From contig JBBKWX010000112.1 in the NCBI GenBank assembly GCA_037969175.1, positions 1 through 5,759 on the forward strand: 5,759 nt of DNA. Reading direction: 5' to 3'. The DNA comes from JBBKWX01 sp037969175 (GTDB lineage: Bacteria > Bacteroidota > Bacteroidia > AKYH767-A > JBBKVM01). The notes below the pieces were generated by a model, which had not been told where the DNA came from, did not search any database, and worked only from the letters and a program-made list of their open reading frames with translations. The position numbers were made by a program, and so were the translations under genes. Shown piece after piece: positions 5,698 to 5,759 of this stretch (its first letter is position 1; the number at the start of each line of letters is the position of its first letter).

Positions 5698-5759
5698 AAT
5701 GCAAAGTGAATCTCTTGCAATAACGTTTCATGACCGCAGAAAACGCTGAACAAAGCGAT

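Noticed and set aside
5392..5709. Plus-strand 105-codon frame with AAGGAG five bases before its ATG, crossing the right repeat copy
   Set aside because: The matching frame in the left copy opens with GTG, carries a different middle and is broken by one-base length differences before the shared TSKEP-like segment. The conserved positions do not follow a coding pattern. The frame looks like a by-product of repeat DNA.

Overview
The window looks like chromosomal DNA from an AT-rich Bacteroidetes, probably in the Sphingobacteriia/Chitinophagia range. This rests on protein style: a Bacteroidetes-type lipoprotein signal, a small outer-membrane barrel, a VF530 protein and an FkbM methyltransferase. 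It also rests on weak Shine-Dalgarno use and a possible TTG / TAnnTTTG-type promoter. No species can be named from the sequence alone.

Layout: every convincing gene is on the minus strand, so transcription runs from right to left. In that order they are: (i) a truncated N-terminal remnant of a GNAT acetyltransferase (5107-5301); (ii) an FkbM-family SAM methyltransferase (4134-4898); (iii) a small secreted beta-barrel protein (3535-4110); (iv) a lipoprotein alpha/beta hydrolase (2628-3542) whose start overlaps the barrel gene's stop by 8 bases; (v) a VF530-family DNA-binding protein (2361-2606); (vi) a two-domain GNAT acetyltransferase (1529-2329); (vii) RlmF, the 23S rRNA m6A1618 methyltransferase (466-1452). 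The first six intact-gene junctions are tight: 23 bp, an 8 bp overlap, 21 bp and 31 bp. A 76 bp gap with an AT-rich dyad separates the acetyltransferase from rlmF. The stretch 4134-2361 therefore reads as one operon. The envelope pair (barrel plus lipoprotein hydrolase) is its most coherent functional unit, and the remaining genes look like housekeeping or accessory passengers.

The most striking structure is outside the genes. The whole block lies between two diverged copies of one repeat in opposite orientation: 152-424, and 5317-5636 on the other strand. Six exact-match blocks of 12-25 bp occur in the same order in both copies. The copies differ in the middle, where the left has a 21 bp tandem duplication and the right has about 73 bp of unrelated sequence. 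Neither copy encodes a recognisable transposase, and their reading frames are not conserved, so this looks like a dispersed non-coding repeat family rather than an IS. The outer margins, 1-151 and 5637-5759, hold no gene I can support. The right margin contains a strong 16 bp stem-loop.
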